In this document: piece by piece, positions 60,111-64,000 of the stretch | How positions within the stretch are numbered: position 1 is the stretch's first letter | How the letters are laid out: each line of letters opens with the position of its first letter | NCBI RefSeq assembly: GCF_009663685.2 | Contig: NZ_RCOG02000006.1 | Location: forward strand, 310,001 to 374,000 | Origin: Cupriavidus sp. U2 | GTDB taxonomy: Bacteria > Pseudomonadota > Gammaproteobacteria > Burkholderiales > Burkholderiaceae | Length of the DNA: 64,000 nucleotides | Direction of reading: 5' to 3' | Notes under the pieces: generated by a model | Seen by the model: only the letters and a program-made list of their open reading frames with translations | The model's database searches: none | What the model was told of the DNA's origin: nothing | Position numbers and translations under genes: made by a program

Positions 60111-61130
60111 GTGCATGGACCAGTTTCATGTCTGCAGGGCCTTCAGGGCCACGCAGGGGGATTTCTTCATCTTTTTCCGGCCGATTATGTGCGCTATCTC
60201 GGCGCCGTCGCGTCAGTTTCAACGTTTTGCTATCCGACCGGCAGCCGCAAATGGCTGTCGCGGCGCATCAAGCTTGTGGCGCTGTCGGCCATCCGGCGCA
60301 GTACGGCACAGTCCTGGCTGAGTGCGGCGTCTTCATGCGCCCTGCTGGAGCGGGTGATTGCGGCACGTCCGGTGGTGCTGGAAAAGCCGTTTCGGCCGCT
60401 TGGGGCCTACGGCCTGTGCTTTGGTGAGCGCGCCCGGCTGGTGCTGGAGCATTTTTCGCTCATGGACGATGCGCTACCGGCTGGCGTCTGCGACCGTATC
60501 TATCTGGGCGGCGGACTGGACTGGGCTTTCGGCGATGGCCGCTACACGCTGCGGCTGACCGACTCCGGGCCGAATCCCAAGGAAGGCGAACTCGGGCTTT
60601 ACTGGATCGACAACGAAACGGGGGCCAGCCTGGCGCAACTGAGCTTTTACCTGCGACGTGCCGCCGATGGCGTTGAACTCTATATAGGCGGGCTGCAGGG
60701 CCCGATGCACGACGCCAGCCGGGACTGGATCCGCGCCGCCACCAAGGCGTGCGAAGGTCTTCGGCCGAAGGACGCGCTCATGCAGGCGCTGCTGGCCCTG
60801 GCCGGCCAGATCGGCGCGCGCCGGATCGTGGCGGTGTCGCGCGCCAATCACGTCGGACGCCAGCGCCACCGTCCCCGCGAAATCCAGGCGGACTACGAAA
60901 GCTTCTGGGCTGAATACCACGGCACGGTGCTGTCCAGCGGCAACTTCGAACTGCCGGTGCAGCAACCCGAGCGCGACATTGCGGAGGTGGCGTCGAAGAA
61001 GCGTTCGGCGTGGCGGCGCAAGCAGGCGCTGGCGGCATCGATCCGCCACGCGGTCGCGCTTGGCCTGTGTCCGCAGGCCGATGCGGCCAGCAACGATGGG
61101 TCTGCGCTGGCGGTCATTCCGGCAGCCTGA
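60111..61130 (+). CDS. VirK/YbjX (DUF535) family protein
   Basis: A 339-residue protein of the DUF535/VirK family. Family regions are ALLERVIAARPVVLEKPFRPLGAYGLCFGERARLVLEHFSLM and LYIGGLQGP, then RRIVAVSRANHVGRQRHR near the end. In enteric bacteria VirK and YbjX help virulence and resistance to antimicrobial peptides, perhaps in the envelope. The start is GTG at 60111, 9 bases after AGGGGAG. There is no clear signal peptide. It is a single gene. Confidence 0.85.
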   Translation: MHGPVSCLQGLQGHAGGFLHLFPADYVRYLGAVASVSTFCYPTGSRKWLSRRIKLVALSAIRRSTAQSWLSAASSCALLERVIAARPVVLEKPFRPLGAYGLCFGERARLVLEHFSLMDDALPAGVCDRIYLGGGLDWAFGDGRYTLRLTDSGPNPKEGELGLYWIDNETGASLAQLSFYLRRAADGVELYIGGLQGPMHDASRDWIRAATKACEGLRPKDALMQALLALAGQIGARRIVAVSRANHVGRQRHRPREIQADYESFWAEYHGTVLSSGNFELPVQQPERDIAEVASKKRSAWRRKQALAASIRHAVALGLCPQADAASNDGSALAVIPAA

Positions 61131-61195
61131 ACGCTGGCCGCCAATCTGGGTGTGCTGGGCCCGCATGGCAGAACGGCCGGGGCGTAAACCCTAGT

Positions 61196-61213
61196 AGTCT
61201 AGCCAGCTAGACT
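61196..61213. promoter_or_regulatory. Palindrome upstream of the GntR gene
   Basis: AGTCTAGC-CA-GCTAGACT is a perfect 8-bp inverted repeat with a 2-base centre, 72 bp before the GntR start and over an AT-rich TTTTAATAGAG stretch. A GntR autoregulation site is likely. Confidence 0.55.
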
Positions 61214-61285
61214 TTTAATAGAGTCCGGTATCGGCCGGAAGCGCCGGTGCAGTCATGCGCCGGCCGGCCGCGCCATGTACCCCCG

Positions 61286-62035
61286 ATGCCGGACGCCACC
61301 GACCTTCTTTCCCGCAGCCGCGAGCCCGTCTACCTGCAGCTCGCCACGATATTCCGCCGCCAGATCGAGAGCGGCGCTTGGCGTCAGGGCGAGCAGTTGC
61401 CATCGCTCGATGCCCTGTGCCGCCAGTACGGCGTGGCGCGCATGACAATGCATCACGCCATTTCCCAGCTCGATGCCGAAGGGCTCGTGGCGCGCTCGCG
61501 CGGCCGCGGCACCTTCGTCAAGACGGCCGGCCGTTCGCGCCGCCCGCTGGCGCTGCCGATCAGCTGGGACCAGGCGGTGGCGGTGGGTGACCAGCTATCC
61601 ACCGAGGCCATGGTGGAATCCACTGCCGATGTGCATCTGCCCGACGATCTGGGCATGCCTTGCGCCGCCCGGCGCGCCGACGCCTACCATTTCCTGCGCC
61701 GCGCGCATCGCCTGGAAGGCCGGCCGTTCGCCGTGGGCGAGGTCTATATCGCCGCCGATGTGTTCGCGCGCGAGCCCGAGGCGTTCCGCCAGGGCGCGTC
61801 GGTGCCCGTGCTGGACCGCTTTCCCGGCCTCAAGGTCAATGCCGCCCGGCAGCGCCTGTCCATCGTGCCGGCTGGCGCGGAATGCGCCGGGGCGCTGGCG
61901 CTGGCCGTGGGCGCGCCCGTGGCCGAACTGCGCCGCTTTGCCTGCGTCGACGATGTGATCGTCTATTACGCGCGTATCGAATTTCCCACCGAGTACGTCT
62001 GCCTGGATTTCGACCTGCTCGCCAATCGTTGCTGA
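61286..62035 (+). CDS. GntR-family regulator with UTRA domain
   Basis: A 249-residue HutC-type regulator. Helix-turn-helix: PVYLQLATIFRRQIESGAWRQGEQLPSLDALCRQYGVARMTMHHAISQLDAEGLVARSRGRGTFV. A UTRA ligand-binding domain follows (about residues 95-240). A start 13 residues upstream is possible, but MPDATDLL fits better. It is followed by an ALS-like ThDP enzyme gene and shows a palindrome upstream. It probably represses this two-gene unit until the pathway's substrate binds. Confidence 0.9.
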   Translation: MPDATDLLSRSREPVYLQLATIFRRQIESGAWRQGEQLPSLDALCRQYGVARMTMHHAISQLDAEGLVARSRGRGTFVKTAGRSRRPLALPISWDQAVAVGDQLSTEAMVESTADVHLPDDLGMPCAARRADAYHFLRRAHRLEGRPFAVGEVYIAADVFAREPEAFRQGASVPVLDRFPGLKVNAARQRLSIVPAGAECAGALALAVGAPVAELRRFACVDDVIVYYARIEFPTEYVCLDFDLLANRC

Positions 62036-62079
62036 CCACCGCCAACCGCATGGAACCCAAGATGGAGACACAAGACAAG

Positions 62080-63621
62080 ATGAACGGCGCAGAGAGCCTG
62101 GTGAAGACGCTGCTGGCCTGCGGCGTGGATACCTGCTTTGCCAACCCCGGCACGAGCGAGATGCATTTCGTGGCCGCTCTGGACCGCATCCCGGGCATGC
62201 GCTGCGTGCTGGGCCTGTTCGAGGGCGTGGTGACCGGCGCCGCCGACGGCTACGCGCGGATGGCGGACAAGCCCGCCGCCACGCTGCTGCATTGCGGTCC
62301 CGGCCTGGCCAACGGCCTGGCGAACCTGCACAACGCCCGCCGCGCACAGACGCCGATCGTCAACATCATTGGTGACCAGGCCACTTACCATCGCCCGCTG
62401 GATGCGCCGCTGACCGCCGATACCGAAGGCTGGGCGCGACCCGTGTCCGTGTGGACGCGCACCGCCACGCATGCCGCGTCGGTGGGTGCCGACGCCGCCG
62501 TGGCCGTACAGGCTGCATGCAGCGCGCCCGGTGGCGTGGCCAGCCTGATCCTGCCGTCCGACGTGTGCTGGGACGAGGGCGGCCAGGTGGCCGCGCCGTT
62601 GCCCCCGCTGGCCGTGCCGAAGGTGTCCCCGGACGCCGTGCAAAATGCCGCGCGCATCCTGCGCAGCGGGCAGCCGACGCTGATCGTGCTGGCCGGCAGC
62701 GCGCTGCGCGAAGGCGCGCTGGCCGACGCCCACCGCATCGCTGCTGCCACCGATGCCCGCCTGATCACGCCGATGTCGAACGCGCGCGTGACGCGCGGTC
62801 GCGGCCGGCTGGCGATCGACCGGATTCCGTACTCGGGCGATGCCGCGCGCCAGAAGCTGGCCGGCATCCGCAACGTGATCCTGGTGGGTGCGCCGCCTCC
62901 GGTCACGTTCTTCGCCTACCCCGGCAAGTCACCGCGCCCGTATCCGGAAGACGCCACGATCCATGTGCTGGCCCGCGCCGAGGAAGACCTCGGCGAAGCC
63001 CTGGCGCGCCTGGCCGACGAACTGGGTGCGCGCCAGGCACAGCTGCCTGCGTCGGCCGCGATGCCAGTGGCGGCCGCAAAGGGCGCGATCACGTCCGAGG
63101 CGGTGGCCCAGTCGCTGACCGCGCTGCTGCCCGAGCAGGCCGTGGTGGTGGAAGAAAGCGTGAGCTTCGGCCGTGCGTTCTATCCGGGTACCGTCCACGC
63201 CGCGCCGCATGACTGGCTGCAGCTGACCGGCGGCGCGATCGGTGCCGGCCTGCCGCTGGCCACGGGCGCGGCCATCGCGGCGCCGGACCGCCGCGTGGTG
63301 GCGCTGCAGGCCGATGGATCGGGCATGTACACGCTGCAATCGCTGTGGACCATGGCCCGCGAAAAGCTCGACGTGACCATCGTGCTGCTGGCCAACCGCA
63401 AGTACGCCATCCTGCTGGGCGAACTGGCTGGCGTGGGCGCCAACCCAGGCAAGACGGCGATGGACATGCTGGACATCGGCAATCCGGACCTCGACTGGGT
63501 CAAGATGGCCAACGGGATGGGCGTCGAAGCGGCACGCGCCGACAACATGGACGCGTTCAACGACCTGTTCCAGCAGGCCAACCAGCGCAAGGGGCCGTTC
63601 CTGATCGAACTGGTGATCTGA
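62080..63621 (+). CDS. Acetolactate synthase-like ThDP-dependent enzyme
   Basis: About 513 residues. ThDP enzyme of the acetolactate synthase/benzoylformate decarboxylase type: NPGTSEMHFVAALD, catalytic E48 in GLFEGVVTGAADGYARM, and ThDP-magnesium motif ADGSGMYTLQSLWTMA with the second half ANRKYAILL. Residue A411 replaces the usual first Gly of GDG, a variation seen in this subfamily. It likely decarboxylates a 2-oxo acid; the substrate is unknown. ATG at 62080 has GGAGA 11 bases upstream; ATGs at 62050 and 62062 are alternatives. The GntR gene lies 44 bp upstream. Confidence 0.85.
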   Translation: MNGAESLVKTLLACGVDTCFANPGTSEMHFVAALDRIPGMRCVLGLFEGVVTGAADGYARMADKPAATLLHCGPGLANGLANLHNARRAQTPIVNIIGDQATYHRPLDAPLTADTEGWARPVSVWTRTATHAASVGADAAVAVQAACSAPGGVASLILPSDVCWDEGGQVAAPLPPLAVPKVSPDAVQNAARILRSGQPTLIVLAGSALREGALADAHRIAAATDARLITPMSNARVTRGRGRLAIDRIPYSGDAARQKLAGIRNVILVGAPPPVTFFAYPGKSPRPYPEDATIHVLARAEEDLGEALARLADELGARQAQLPASAAMPVAAAKGAITSEAVAQSLTALLPEQAVVVEESVSFGRAFYPGTVHAAPHDWLQLTGGAIGAGLPLATGAAIAAPDRRVVALQADGSGMYTLQSLWTMAREKLDVTIVLLANRKYAILLGELAGVGANPGKTAMDMLDIGNPDLDWVKMANGMGVEAARADNMDAFNDLFQQANQRKGPFLIELVI

Positions 63622-63668
63622 GCGGGCCGTCACCGGCAGCCCGGCCCCCGCATGGGCCGCGGCTGACC

Positions 63669-63690
63669 CATGATGTTCCATGATGTTCCA
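63669..63690. repeat. Short tandem repeat, 2 x 10 bp
   Basis: CATGATGTTC is repeated twice in tandem, ending in CAT. It lies after the ThDP enzyme gene, with no evident function. Confidence 0.4.
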
Positions 63691-63752
63691 TTGCCCCCGG
63701 GCCGGGCACGCAGCAGCATGACCCTGCGTACTTCGTCCAAAGGGGGCACATC

Positions 63753-64000
63753 ATGAAGAACTCGGGAATGCAGTGGGCCGCAGTGTGCTGCGGCCTGGCG
63801 ATGACGGGCGGCGTGTCCGCGCAAACGGTGGCCAACGCCGATGCCACGGTCATCTGCGAGTATTCGCACACGCTGGCGGACGACCCGATCGTCTACCCGG
63901 GCAAGCCCGGCATCGCCATGATCCACGACTTCCTCGGCAACACGACGGCCAACGCCTTGTCGACGCCTGAGACGCTGCGCGCCGAACATGGCACGACCTG
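63753..64000 (+). CDS. DUF1996 domain protein, 5-prime part (cut by window edge)
   Basis: The first 82 residues of a longer protein. A signal peptide ends near GGVSAQ. The mature start, ATVICEYSHTLADDPIVYPGKPGIAMIHDFLGNTTANA, matches the beginning of DUF1996, a family of secreted proteins with conserved His and Asp residues found in fungi and bacteria. Its role is not known. AAGGGGG precedes the ATG at 63753. Confidence 0.75.
   Translation, partial: MKNSGMQWAAVCCGLAMTGGVSAQTVANADATVICEYSHTLADDPIVYPGKPGIAMIHDFLGNTTANALSTPETLRAEHGTT

Noticed and set aside
1-64000. tRNA/rRNA genes, CRISPR array, IS elements, prophage.
   Set aside because: I looked for them and saw no clear cloverleaf, repeat array, transposase or phage protein. 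A tRNA scan could still find something I missed.

Overview
The window is high-GC DNA from a betaproteobacterium of the Burkholderiales, most likely Cupriavidus or a close relative such as Ralstonia. The evidence is the three Bug-type (tripartite tricarboxylate transport) binding-protein genes, the abundance of LysR regulators facing catabolic genes, a CzcCBA-like metal efflux operon, and many small Cupriavidus/Ralstonia-type envelope proteins. Genus is inferred from gene content and style only. I saw no tRNA, rRNA, CRISPR array, insertion sequence or phage gene.

Region by region. 1-6.3 kb: the end of a LysR gene, a 2Fe-2S ferredoxin, an IMPACT-family protein, a Tat-exported PhoX-like phosphatase behind a Pho-box-like site, a DUF938 methyltransferase, a two-gene RES-type toxin-antitoxin pair with its own palindrome, and a TauE/SafE exporter. 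6.5-15.1 kb: a Bug protein, an EmrAB-like tripartite drug efflux operon (MFS, HlyD adaptor, outer membrane factor), and a LysR gene facing a CaiB/BaiF CoA-transferase plus CitE-like lyase pair. 15.4-21.1 kb: an RND heavy-metal efflux operon closed by a strong terminator. 21-32 kb: MFS and SDR genes each facing a LysR gene, a DUF883 protein, a MarR gene, a large Cache-HAMP-GAF-HD-GYP c-di-GMP phosphodiesterase, and an alpha/beta hydrolase-OsmC fusion.

31.5-41.9 kb: a LysR gene facing D-serine ammonia-lyase (dsdA), followed by a tract with signs of decay. This tract holds a frameshifted Bug gene, an amidase whose catalytic serine is alanine, and a frameshifted C-terminal relic of an NDP-forming acyl-CoA ligase. 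Next come an alpha/beta hydrolase, a DUF1275 membrane protein, and a Bug/TauD dioxygenase pair facing another LysR gene. 42-50.6 kb: a complete biotin-independent malonate decarboxylase system. mdcABCDEGH is on the minus strand, the madLM transporter is divergent, and an mdcR-like LysR gene lies tail to tail with madM. The control region carries repeated TTACG/CGTAA half-sites.

50.7-64 kb: mostly cell-envelope and stress-like genes. They include a secreted protein with an exact 55-residue cysteine repeat and a Pro/Val-rich tail, an EF-hand protein, an OmpR/EnvZ-like two-component pair, a DUF4410 protein, a MarR gene with an operator abutting its start codon, and a TetR/MFS unit with a 14-bp inverted repeat. 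Further on are a ModA-like periplasmic protein, a C-x10-C repeat protein, CsbD, a VirK/DUF535 protein, and a GntR regulator followed by an ALS-like ThDP enzyme. The window ends in the start of a DUF1996 gene.
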